From the NCBI GenBank assembly GCA_001931905.2, contig MSJI02000429.1, positions 1-23,981 on the forward strand: a DNA stretch of 23,981 bases, read 5' to 3'. A model generated the notes under the pieces. The model did not search any database, was not told the DNA's origin, and worked only from the letters and a program-made list of their open reading frames with translations. Below, piece by piece: positions 1-10,117 of this stretch. Within the stretch, counting starts at the first letter, position 1. The number at the start of each line of letters is the position of its first letter. The position numbers and the translations under genes were made by a program. This stretch comes from Cladosporium sp. IMV 00045. Its lineage: Eukaryota > Ascomycota > Dothideomycetes > Cladosporiales > Cladosporiaceae.

Positions 1-78
1 CCCGCCCAGGATAATGCCCACGTCGTCGCCGCCCCGATACCCGGTCCGTGGTCTACTATATCGCCGCCTCCGTACTTT

Positions 79-550
79 TGTGTAACGGGAACGGTGGAAG
101 TCTGGTGCGGGTGACAACACCCCTCCAGGACCTCAGCAGTCTCTCACCACCCTTAGTGTCATGAGACTCACCTAGGTGCCTCACGTTCCTCTCATGTCAT
201 CTTCATTCAGGGTCTCTTTCCTTCTTTCCCTTTGAGGCAACTGCTGACCTCACTTCCCTCATGCACTCACTTTCCTCACTTCGTTTGGACTTAGTGTTTT
301 CCTCCCTCTCTGGTTTCCTTCACTGATCATTCAGTCACTGTTTGGATGCCTTTCTTCACTCTCGCTTCTGCTTCTGCCTGGCTTTGAGTTAGGCCTTCAC
401 TGCACACGGATGCTCCCGCCTCTCAGGTATATCTACCTGCTGGCTAGCCTTCCTGTTCCTTCTTCTTCTTCTTCTTTCCTTCAGCTTTTCCACTTTCGTT
501 GATAGCCACAGTATCGCTTCTACCACCTTCGTGTAGTACCTCCGCGTTCA
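79..550. repeat. C/T-rich leader, possibly LTR-derived
   Basis: This stretch lies just before a broken gag gene and has no coding signal. It is strongly C/T rich (for example the CTT runs near 460-480). It contains a TGTAACGG at 81-88, the kind of start seen in many fungal gypsy LTRs, and an ACA at 508-510 that could be the matching end. No primer-binding site starting with TGG is obvious after it, and no second LTR copy lies in the window. The LTR reading is therefore an inference from position and end bases only. It could equally be an untranslated leader of the element. Confidence 0.3.
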
Positions 551-682
551 TCTGTGATCGGCCTACGAGATCTCCTCTTGCGCCAGCTTCGTGACATTTG
601 GAAAAGCTCCCCATTCGAAACGCTTCTGACTCGACTCGAGCTCATCTCTCACTCGACTCGGACGACATCACTCACCTGTGCT

Positions 683-2611
683 ATGGATCAGAACGACGGA
701 GGACCGCCTGCGCTAGGCGGCATGCCTCCACGTCATCAGACGGACGAGGGAGAGAGCATCGAGTTCCTTCTACAAAAAGCGCGAAACACTGCTGACCACG
801 AATGCGACGATGGTTGCGAGTCCCCGTGCGAACTCGCTCCACCTAACCCGCCGCTGCCGGAAGCAGAGATCAAGAAAACTCTGCAACTACGACGTCCAAG
901 CACTGGTAGAACAGCTCCAAGGTCACGAAGGAGCTGCTACCCTTGAATTCATCCAGCGACAGATGACGAGCGCAGAGACTCGACACCAATTTGCCACCAG
1001 CACCCGCGCACTTGATCAAGAGAACCTTGTGAAGTTGTCCTCGAAACTTCAGGCCGTCCAGCGCGAACTGAACGCCGCAAATGAGGCTGCGAGCCACGAG
1101 CACGAGCGAGCTAATCGAGCCGACGCCGAACTCTCTCTGGTTAAAGGCCAACTTCAGACCGCACAACACAACTCCGACTACGTTCTACAGCAGAACCAGC
1201 AGCTGAGGCAGCAGAATCAGCAACTGGAGCAGCGCCTTTAATAGACTAAGCCAGCAGGAGTCAACGAGCAGCTCTACGGCCCTCCAGGTGGGAACGTACA
1301 CCAGCAACTTCCGCAGCAGCAGCCGCAGCCTACCGACATCACGAACCTGAACGGCCCGTACTACGGCCGGCCGCACAACACTCTGTCAAGAGATGGAGCA
1401 GCGATCTACAAGAACATGCTCTCCAAGGTGAAAGAGCCAGATACATTTACCGGGAAGGAGGCCAAGTGGGAGGAATTTCAGCAGCAAGTGCGCCTGAAGC
1501 TTAACACTTTCACCGCGATTGGACCTTCCGAACCGGACCGCATCAACTACGTTGTTTCGCTCCTGAGGGACGATGCCCAGAGACGCGCCTATACGAGAAT
1601 GGGTACGGACGGAGCTTTCGACTACGCTACCGCAGAAGATCTTCTCAAATACCTGGGTCAGGCGTACGGGGATCCCGATCGACACTTCACCGCTCGTGGC
1701 AATATCCAATCCATGCGCCAAGGCCTTAAAGAGCCGTTCCACACCTTCTTCGCTCGCTGGAACTCCGAGCTCGCCTACGTTGGCAATAACTGGTATGGTC
1801 ATGATCAGCTCAGACATGCTTAACCGCGCTCTCTCCCCAGAACTCCGTATGGAAGTCCACCGCCGGGAATGGAAGCACTTGACGTACGACCAGTATACCG
1901 CACTCTGCCAGGACACCGACACCGAACAGATCAACAATCAGAAGCTCTACGCCACCTACTACAACCAAGCCCCACCCTCGACTTACTCGACTTACTCCTC
2001 ACCCGCCCCAGCTGCTACGCACGGTTCCTCCGCACCCGTTCTGCCTCTCACGACCACACAGGGCGGCGACGCTATGGACCTCTCTGCTGCTAAGGTCAAG
2101 CAGTTGACGCCGGCACGCCAGACGCTTATCGCTAACAGAGTCATTAAACCAAAGACCTTCCGAGTTCGCCTAGAGACTCGCGCATGGCGTAAAGCTATGG
2201 GCCTGTGCGAGAAGGACGGCCGCGCCGACCACACGACCGCGATGCACGCGCAACACCTCGCCAACCTCAAGCAGAACAAACTCCCTCTCCACCACCTGTA
2301 CCCAGGCATTCCGCGCTGGCCCACTGGGCACGACCGCCCTATAGGGCCGCCAAATGGATGGCAAGCGCCGACGCAGCAAACCCTCCCTGCTATGCACTTC
2401 CAAGCAGCCCAGGTCGGCGCTCCGCAGCTCCCTCTCAACTAACCCCCGACTCCAGGCACCTCCGACTCAGCAGCTTCTTGCTAACGCTCCATTCCACCCG
2501 CAGCACGGAAATGCGCAGTAGGGAAACGACGCGGTCTCGCAACAAGGCGCGTGCGAGGCCAATTCTTACCAAGGTCCAAGGTCTCTTCAAGCTCGCTTCC
2601 TGCTGCGTTAG
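683..2611 (+). pseudogene. Ty3/gypsy-type retrotransposon gag, broken
   Basis: This is the remains of a retrotransposon capsid (Gag) gene. From the ATG at 683 the coding signal runs in one frame to about 870. It moves to a second frame containing a coiled-coil, Gln-rich stretch (about 870-1400) and the Retrotrans_gag core (1416 to about 1800; motifs KWEEFQQQV, AYGDPDRHF, FFARWNSELAYV). It then shifts again at about 1800 (LNRALSPELR onward) and again near 2430. In-frame stops are the tandem TAA-TAG at 1239-1244 and TAG at 2519-2521, each readable as a Gln codon (CAA or CAG) with C changed to T before A. The place of the zinc knuckle (about 2200-2240) reads LCEKDGRADH, so the second Cys is missing. 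No protease, reverse transcriptase or integrase follows, so this copy is truncated as well as mutated. Confidence 0.8.
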
Positions 2612-2784
2612 ATACCGCAGTTTTCGTGGTCATCTACCGAGAGTGCCAGTTGTTCAGAGCTCGCGAAGCTGAACTCCTTTTCCTCTACAAACCCTAGGTT
2701 TGCCAATTCAGTATGGACGCTTGATCTCAAACCTATGGATCTACGTCAGCTGTCACTGCAAGCAATGGGCGACTATGATGGACG

Positions 2785-4474
2785 TACAATTCCAGTCGTT
2801 TCCATTCACTCCGCAACATTTTTGAGCGCAGGCCTGGAGCAATTGTTGAGATACTCTCGAGGCAGGCTCCACAGGAGACTACCAAAAGCTACGAGTATGT
2901 CTTGCTCTTGCGGATGGCGGCAGCCGGAGATCCGCGCGGTTTTGTTCGGCTTCTGATTGTCTAGAAGCCGGCGCGAATACAAACGTCGCGGGAGGCCGTT
3001 ACAACACGCCTCTTGAAGCTGCTGTCTTGAAGGAAGGTGTGAACATCGTACAGCTGCTGCTAGAACATCACGCAGACAGCGATCCCTCGCAACAGAAAAG
3101 CAAAGGCTTCACACCGCTGCAGGAAGCGTTGGGCAGCCGCCAGGTCGACATTGCTCTTGCTCTTTCTGGTGCGGTGCCAACGTCAATGTATCACACAAAG
3201 ATCTTGGCTCAATCTTGGGACAAGCATGTGAGTGGGAGAAGGGGTAATGCCACTCTGGTGCAATCGCTGCTCAAACATGGCGCGGTCATGCATGCAGTGG
3301 GGATGTTGCGTCGACACTGTCACCGGAAGATTTGTCCCGTGGGAAGTGCCATGCACGCAGCGACCTATCAAGACCATGTTCACGTTGTTAGACTTCTGCT
3401 TGCTCACAAGTGAACTTGCAGCAAGTTAAGGTAATGATGCTGTTATTAGGTTCTTGCAGTCTCGATAGCCGGACCGTGTCGTTGAGCCACTGGTCCATAC
3501 AATACAGGCGGCAGTTGAGCATACGAACACAGCTGCGGCAAGCCTATTGCTCAATGAGGCTATGAATGAATTCACTCCAGAGGAAATCCTGGGCATTAGC
3601 AAAGAAGCATTCCGCATTCCGCGGTGTCAATACTTCTGAATGTGCACCCATGAACTGTCTTCTCGAACATTACCTGCAGCACCCTGGCTTTAACTTGCAA
3701 GCTGCAGTAGCTACAATTGTCTGTCGTGGATTCAATTGCTAGACGTTCAAGAGACTACTTTCCCGCATACCCTGCAACGCCAGTATGTTTGTGGGGATTT
3801 ATTTTTTCCGGAGACTAGCGTGCTGTTCGAACTGACTTAGACTTCGGACGTGATATTCGCCATGAAGATCTGCACTGGCGACCGGCACTGCACGTTGCTG
3901 CGACTGATAGACTTTGTGATTCCAGACTTCCAACACCGCCTCTACGGCACACCGTGGAATAAGGACCTTGAAGCATCGATTGCTAGGCTTCTGTCTCTCC
4001 CGATCCTCCAGCAGTACGATTGCACAGGCGCCTCAGATAGATACTCTACCATCATCAGATGTGATGCGTGGGCCTACACGCTCCATCCACCAAAAAGATG
4101 CATCGTCAATCAACAAGCTCATGGATCTTTCGCTCGCTCACGATCCTCTCACGAAAGATGCGCTAGGCAGGATCGGTAGCGACTTGTCGATGGCAGAATA
4201 CAAAGGCAACCACGAGATCGTTGGCACTCTACTTTTACACGGTGCGCGAAGCCAACCCATTGGACAGATCCTGGGTTCACCATTCCTTGTCGCGCTTAAG
4301 AGGGGCAAAGATGAACTTGCGATTTCCCTCCTCATTGCAAGATCCCGTGTGGAACTGGATCCCAGCGGCCTTGCGTTGCACAAAGCTTGTGAGCGAGTGT
4401 CTTTGCAGTCCCTACAGCCCTGTAAAGCGATCTTGACGTTCACGAGACAAGAGATTACCAGCTTATACTACTGA
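2785..4474 (+). pseudogene. Decayed ankyrin-repeat protein gene
   Basis: Ankyrin-like fragments on the plus strand are spread over all three frames. Frame 1 from about 2818 to 2957 ends in GDPRGFVRLLI and a TAG. Frame 3 continues directly at 2961 with LEAGANTNVAGG, NTPLEAAV and IVQLLLEHHADSD to about 3170. The next stretch (about 3170-3245) reads in frame 1 (GANVNVSHKDLGS), then returns to frame 3 (TLVQSLLKHGA, HVHVVRLLLAHK, stop near 3411). More fragments follow: TAAASLLLNEAMNEFTPEEI at about 3530-3590, MNCLLEHYLQHPGFNLQAAV at about 3650-3710, and 3968-4474 with HEIVGTLLLHGARS and LALHKACE. Ankyrin repeats are protein-binding modules, common in fungal NLR-like proteins. No NACHT or other partner domain is visible here. 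Repeated frame changes and stops make a working gene unlikely; introns could explain a few shifts but not all. Confidence 0.72.
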
Positions 4475-4641
4475 CAAAGTTGAATATGCACTTTGGAAAC
4501 TCATTTAGCACTTGATGCGTTTCCGATGTCGCGACTTAATACTGATTCAATCGACAATGCACCATCTAGAGAACATAGCAATTAACAGATGTGCAATAAG
4601 CCACGCCGAACATAAAAGACCGAGCCCATGCAGAAAAGGGC

Positions 4642-4646
4642 AAAAA
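4642..4646 (-). terminator. RNA polymerase III T-run terminator
   Basis: Read on the minus strand, the 5S rRNA sequence is followed at once by TTTTT. This is the normal RNA polymerase III stop signal and supports an active gene. Confidence 0.8.
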
Positions 4647-4766
4647 GACATACAACAGGCGGGATTCCCAGATGGTCACCCACTCTAGTACTAGTCGCCC
4701 GGTTCAGTGCTTATGTATGGCAGAGCGGACGGGATGCCCAGTTTTCACTGACCTATGGTCGTATGT
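4647..4766 (-). rRNA. 5S ribosomal RNA
   Basis: The minus strand reads from ACATACGACCATAGG at 4766 to CCTGTTGTATGTC at 4647, about 120 nt, the normal fungal 5S length. The ends pair to form helix I (ACATAC with GTATGT). TCAGTG near the 5' end pairs with CACTGA further in, as expected for helix II. The internal TFIIIA/TFIIIC promoter looks complete: an A-box-like AAGCACTGAACCGG, an intermediate element around GACTAGT, and a C-box around GGGTGACCATCTGGGAATCC. A T-run terminator follows. It is a lone gene with no 18S, 5.8S or 28S sequence nearby, which fits the dispersed 5S genes of many filamentous ascomycetes. I identify it by recalled family sequence and by the pairing visible here. Confidence 0.93.
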
Positions 4767-5083
4767 ATCTGTTGGTACCGTCTTGTAAACCATATTGATA
4801 CCATCAAAACCGCAGCTGCTCACGAAGCAGGACGGATCACCGCGATGGGTGAGCCGGAAGGTGTCGCGCGGTGGCAGAAAATGAGGAGCAGCGGGCATTT
4901 TTGTGACCGCCAATTGAAGGCTTGGGTGCTAACTTGTGGGCGGGTACATGTGTCTGCAGTCAGGCAGATGGCTTTCGTTTGATCCCGCTCAAAATTATTT
5001 TGTCTAGGCTTGGAAGAAGAGGCCATGCTCAGTCGTGTAACGTTCTTCGTCCAATCCATTCCTTCATCCGGTCGGAATTCTTC
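4767..5083. other. Intergenic, 5S gene to phytochrome 3' end
   Basis: These 317 bases lie upstream of the 5S gene and downstream of the phytochrome stop codon. They should hold the phytochrome 3' untranslated region. No clear AATAAA signal on the minus strand and no coding sequence was seen. Confidence 0.5.
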
Positions 5084-8000
5084 TTAGGCCCCCTTGAACC
5101 ATCCTCCCCGCTCCCATTTGCCTGGTTCATAGAGATCTTGCTCGCGGGTGATAGGATCGGTCACGCCATCCATGATGTGCTTGAGTCTATCAAAGGAAAT
5201 CGGCTTCTGGATCCATCCATCAAAACCGGTATCAATGTAGAAGTCCCGCTCGGATTCAACCAGCGAAGCCGAGACGGCAATGATTGGTACGCGGCTCTTG
5301 GGTGAGTTTGAGTCGCTGGGCGAATCGACGTCGGAAGTGCGAGACGCCTCGAAAGAGCGGATTGACTTGGTGGACTCGTAACCATCCATGATGGGCATCT
5401 AATGCAGTGGTCAGCATGCTTTCGATTGTGAATGCGACGATGAGTGTCAGACGAACCTGTATATCCATCAGGATGATATCAAAACAGCCCTTTTCTTCGC
5501 GAAAGTTGTATGCGCACTCTTCTCCATTGCCAGTGAGATGGACCTCTTGTCCGACCTTTTTCAGTCGCTTCTCGATGATTCTGCTATTAATGGGGTCGTC
5601 TTCTGCCACCAAGACACGCATGCCATCAGTTGAATGCGACAGGCCGATATTGCTTGAATCGTGGTCGGTTCTCTGTGGCGCAGCCGGCGCTTCGGAGCTC
5701 GTGTCGACGGCAGAAGAACCCGGTGCGTCCACGGTGGATGAAGCTCCTGAGGGCTGGGCTTGCCCTTCAACATCCACAGATTCAGTTCGGGGCGACGGTT
5801 GCTGAAGCCCAGGCGTATTCTCCGTGTTCTGTGACTGACCCTTCGGCGAGTCTTGTGATCCGACAATCTCGGTGCTATGATCTGTGTCTTCTCGGCTCGA
5901 GATCCCTTTTGCGGATGTGGCATGGCTACTCTCGCCAGACGACAATACATCGATTTGGTTTGACGGACGGATGGCCTCCATCAGACGGCTGTCGCTGTTT
6001 TCGGGGCCGTCGCCAGGGAGATCGCCGCGACTCCTACCGCCAACGCTCAAGTCGAGCGAATTGTCCGCATGGTTTTTGCGGTCGACGCTTCGGTCGATAC
6101 TCCCGATCAATACGATCTCCTCTTCGGTATCAGAAGACGTAGCTGCTTCTTCTCTGCCACGTTCTGCAGAGTCAGACCTTTCTGCTTGTTGACTTGATCC
6201 CGGCTCTGGTAAGTCAAATGGGAAGACAAGAACGAAGCGTGAGCCACGATCCTTTTCGGATTTCAGCCGAAGTTGGCCGCGCATGTTGTGCACGATGCGT
6301 GCTACCACTGCCAGGCCAAGACCTATCGTGAGCGCCGTCTCCGCATTGGCGGAGTCTGCCAGGGCTGTGCGCGCGGTGGCCGTTGTATCTTCGAACGCAT
6401 TCCTGTCTTCCACTTCCACTTGCGAAACTTCTTTGGCAATCGCATCAACCTTCTGGGCATGCATTCCAGCTCCTGTGTCAGAAACGCAGATCTCAACCAC
6501 CACTTTCGTGTCGTGTAAGGGTCCAGAGGTAACGTCTACTCTGACTCCCCCTTCTTCAGTATTCTCGATGGCATTCGCAATGATGTTACTGATGGCTTGT
6601 CTTAAACGCCGAGCATCCCCAATGACCTTTTCTGGCAGCCCCGGGTTGTTGTTCATGGTGAAGTCATATGAGATCTCCTTCCGCTGTGCGTCTTTGGAGA
6701 ACCAATCTGTTGTTTGCTGTAACACGCTTCGAAGATCGAAAGTCTCATTTTGTGTCGTGACAGCTCCTTCCACAACTGCCGTCAAGTCGAGCAAATCGCT
6801 GATAACATAAAGCAATGACTTTGACGCAGAACACGATTTAGAGAGGTTCTCTCTGGTTTCGTGATCCAAATCACCTTCAAGTGCAATTTCGAGGTAGTTG
6901 ATGATAGCATTCAGTGGAGTGCGAACCTCATGCGCAGAGTTTGCCAACAGCAACCTTGTGATGTGACTGTTCTGTAATGCTGCCTCCTTTTGTCGCCATA
7001 CTTCGATGAACTTGCCATAGACCATACATAGCACAGCAGCTGTCTCAAGTTGACCTTCGGTCCAATCCGTTGATCCAGTCACAGTCTGGGTCCATCTTTT
7101 GAAACTTGTTCTCGGCGTCAGTTGCCCTGAATCGATGTTTTTCTCATGGGGATTGCCAGCCCATTTGACTTCCTTGATTTGAGATTTTCGGAAGAAGACG
7201 ATGAAGTCCTGGCCTCTGGAAGAAAGGGGTAATAATAACAGTCCAGCTATGTTCTGGAAGCCTGGCGGGAAGCGGAGGTCTGGGAAATCGGTCTCAATGT
7301 TAGTCGAAGTCATGACAGTAGTCGCCCTCTTTCTCTTCAGATATTGCAGGACAGCCATCGCCTCCTGTGACGTCCCGACTCCACTGAGTCGTCCAATCGT
7401 TTTCGTTTCATCACGAATGATCAAAAACCCGAAAGTGGCCTGGAAGAGTTTGAGTAAATCATCAGATGAGGCAGTGATACATCCAGAAGGGCTTTGCTTG
7501 GTAGGGACAGTACTAATAAGTTTCCGCATCTGGGGCCTCGAAGGATAGGATAACCGCTCGACGTTCCTTGATGTTGTGTCTCCTATGATACGGCAAATAC
7601 TCCTAGTCGGGAAGGCAATTCGTCGTCCGCCTGAGCTATAAGAGTGGCAGGTGATAAGACCCCAGAGCTCGCCAGAGCTAGTGATAGAAATCGATAGTGA
7701 CGATCGCACAGCCATATTCTTCAGGTACTGAGAATGAACGGGAGACATCGCTCTTAGATATGAATGAGTCAGATCGAGTGGATTCGATAGGTCCTCCGCG
7801 TTTCTACAGACTAGGCGAGCGGTTTCCTGGCGCCGATCATAGAGTAGACGGACTTTGTTAATCTTGTATAGGTTCCGAGCCTGCTCAGGAATATCGGCTG
7901 AAGGGAAATTTAAGCCTTTGTATAGGTCTTTCGATACCCGAGGGTTGAGAAGCTCGGTTACTACCTGGCCATTCCACGCCTGGTCGAATTGGTATACCAT

Positions 8001-8879
8001 CGTACGGTGAAAGCCGGTTAGATCCTGTACTAGGCCGACCAGAACATCCAATAAGTCCTGGAGGCTAGACTGTGCAGCCAGCTGCTCCTGTACTTGTGAT
8101 ATGATCTGGGATACCTCCATTGTGGCCAGGCCTATACTTTGCTGTCTTCTCGAGTCGCGTAAGAATCGCAATGGCCTGCTTGCACTTCGCGTGCTTGCTA
8201 ACCAGTCCTCTTCAGAGGGTTCGCTACCGAGCGTGCCATCCACTGGCTCATCAGGTTCGAGATCATCATCTTTTGGTGTTAGAGGATTTTCGTGGTCCTC
8301 CTCCAGCTCGAATTCACAGATGACAAGATGCGGATGCCGGTTATTGATGTGCATGGCACACCATAGCTTCAATTCATTCTGCTCCGGAGAAGGTATTGAC
8401 AAGCTGAACACATCTGGGCCGTTGCTGACCACATCTGCATCTGTCTGGACGTACTCCAAATGATCCAAGAAGATGTCGACTTGCTCCTTGGGAAGGAGGC
8501 TAGTGAAGTTCTCGAGGGCAAACAGCTGTTCGGGCGTGTAGCCTATTATGGTTCTCGAGTTCTCACTCACGATCCTAACAGCAAGTCCTTGTACATCGAG
8601 TGCGATCAGAAGGCCAAATCCTTGGACTGCGCCGGGAATATGGATCGGCTCATCTTCACACCGAAGTACTTTTTCACCGTCTTTACCGGTAGCGACGAAA
8701 TGCCCCCCTTCAGCTGCTACGTGCTTGAAGCGCGGGGCGACTGACAATTGATCAGTGATGTCGCTGCCCGAAGAAGCACCACTGGGTCCAGCACCTTGCC
8801 TTGCTCCCTGTCCGACGTCCGTCGTGCTTCGGATGGCGATTTCGCGCTCGTCTGGTGGAGGTTGTCGTGGGGACTCCAT
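5084..8879 (-). CDS. fphA: Fungal phytochrome, hybrid histidine kinase with receiver domain
   Basis: This red/far-red light sensor has two exons, 8879-5457 and 5398-5084, with a 58-nt phase-0 intron (GTTCGT...TTAG) that splits the receiver motif ILMDIQ-MPIMDG. The product is 1245 residues. In order: PAS (about 75-190) preceded by C74 in RCEDEPIHIPG, the place where bacterial and fungal phytochromes bind biliverdin; GAF (about 262-440) with FPSADIP (D329) and SPVH (H382); PHY (about 460-635) with the tongue motif PRTSF (589-593); HisKA with H650 in HEVRTPLNAI; HATPase with N769, DTGAG (801-805) and GLGLAVV (853-859); a Ser/Glu-rich linker of about 190 residues; and a C-terminal REC domain with phospho-acceptor D1139, acidic residues 1093-1095 and K1206. 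All key residues are present, so it should be a functional kinase signalling through phosphorelay in cytoplasm and nucleus. The symbol follows the Aspergillus gene. The divergent neighbour is a cellulase. Confidence 0.95.
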
Positions 8880-10117
8880 AGGCTCGAATGACAGAAAAGC
8901 GGCCTACGGTCGCCGCGCTGCTTAGAGCTTGGTGCTGGTATGCCAGTCCAGTCCAAGCTTTTTGTTTGATAGCAAGAGGTTGGCGAATACAGGAATGGCT
9001 GCTATACTAACGTCGACGTGGTGAGCTACTCGCAATTCGCGAAACGCCGACAAGCGCTACAAGCGGTGCCGCCGGAGAGAGCTCCGATTCTCCCCCGTCC
9101 TGGACTCACCTATGGTAGCAGGGCGGATCGGTGGCATGACTGAGAGTACGCCTGAGGATAGTGCGGGTGGTCTGGCTCTAGAACGAGGTGGGGGAGAGGC
9201 AGAGAAAAGTCGAGATCCTCGGGAAAGCTACGACCCAGGAGGAGCAGCCTCACGCACCCCAATCACGTGACATGGTCTGCCCCGAAGTGCTCAAGCTTCG
9301 AATTGCTCTTAGCCTGTAAGAAACACTGCCAAAACAATGAGAAAACCGTACACGGTCCAAGACGCTGACCAACCACCGTAGATATCTTCGGCTGCGCCAG
9401 TGAGCTGATAGATAGATACATGTATGTTCCCCCAGTACGCGCATTTGACCATTCCTTCGTAGCAGATATGTACACTCCAGCGTGCAGTGACCTTGCAAAA
9501 TACGCACTGTAGTTATAAAGCGGCGTTCAACTTTTTCAAGGGTGTCGAGAGCAAGGCATAGTGATGTCGTGGTGGAATCATGACTGGGTTGGCTTCAAGA
9601 AAACCAGGCATATTATTGAGTTTGTTCCTAAGACAAGCGGCCGCATGTTAAAACAAGTTCGGAGTGTCACTCCAAAATCGCACGTCCGCCGACAGCCTGG
9701 AAGCCGCCCGCATCCGATTCCACGAAACATGGAGGATGTACGACAGGTTGACAACCCTGACCAGAATCAAATCCAAGGCATCCGCTCGCTCCTTCGGGAC
9801 TAGAAAATCATGGAATCTGGCGCCGAGATGAAAAGGACGGAGTTCATATCCGCGGCCCATTCAAGCTCATTGAAAGTTGCGGGAACTCTTCTACATGAAA
9901 CTCGCTTAGCAGCTTGTTACGGCAAACAAGCCTTCGGGCAGGTCTTGATCATTTCCAAGCCGTGTTACCCATATTGCATGTGTCTAGATCAATGGAGTCT
10001 TCGATGTTGTTCCTGGTGGTATAAAACCACATCCCGTCTCCCCAGCAGGTCTCAATCTAGCATCCACCGCCCAACACACTCTTTTATCAAACCAACTATT
10101 TTCAGTCTTTCACAAAC
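8880..10117. promoter_or_regulatory. Divergent intergenic region, phytochrome and cellulase
   Basis: These 1238 bases separate two divergent genes and should carry both promoters. On the phytochrome side a good donor-like GTGAGT lies on the minus strand near 9108-9113, right after CCATAG. It could mark a 5' untranslated intron, but I could not fix its acceptor. A short GATA run (about 9411-9422) matches the core WGATAR-type site of fungal GATA factors, but such sites occur often by chance. Short open frames here have no recognisable protein content. Confidence 0.5.
10020..10026 (+). promoter_or_regulatory. TATA box of the cellulase gene
   Basis: TATAAAA lies 92 bases before the start codon at 10118. 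It is followed by a C/T-rich stretch and a CACAAAC-type context before ATG with A at -3. This is the usual layout for a strongly expressed fungal secreted-enzyme gene. Confidence 0.65.

Noticed and set aside
1..80. Possible C-terminal end of a retroelement polyprotein at the window edge
   Set aside because: One frame is open and Pro-rich, but it is too short and has no identifiable domain.
5630..6142. Plus-strand open frame inside the phytochrome gene
   Set aside because: It is a shadow of the low-complexity linker on the other strand, with no protein-like content of its own.
9561..9803. Plus-strand open frame of 80 codons in the divergent gap
   Set aside because: It is short, has no motif or splice support, and lies in a region expected to be promoter.
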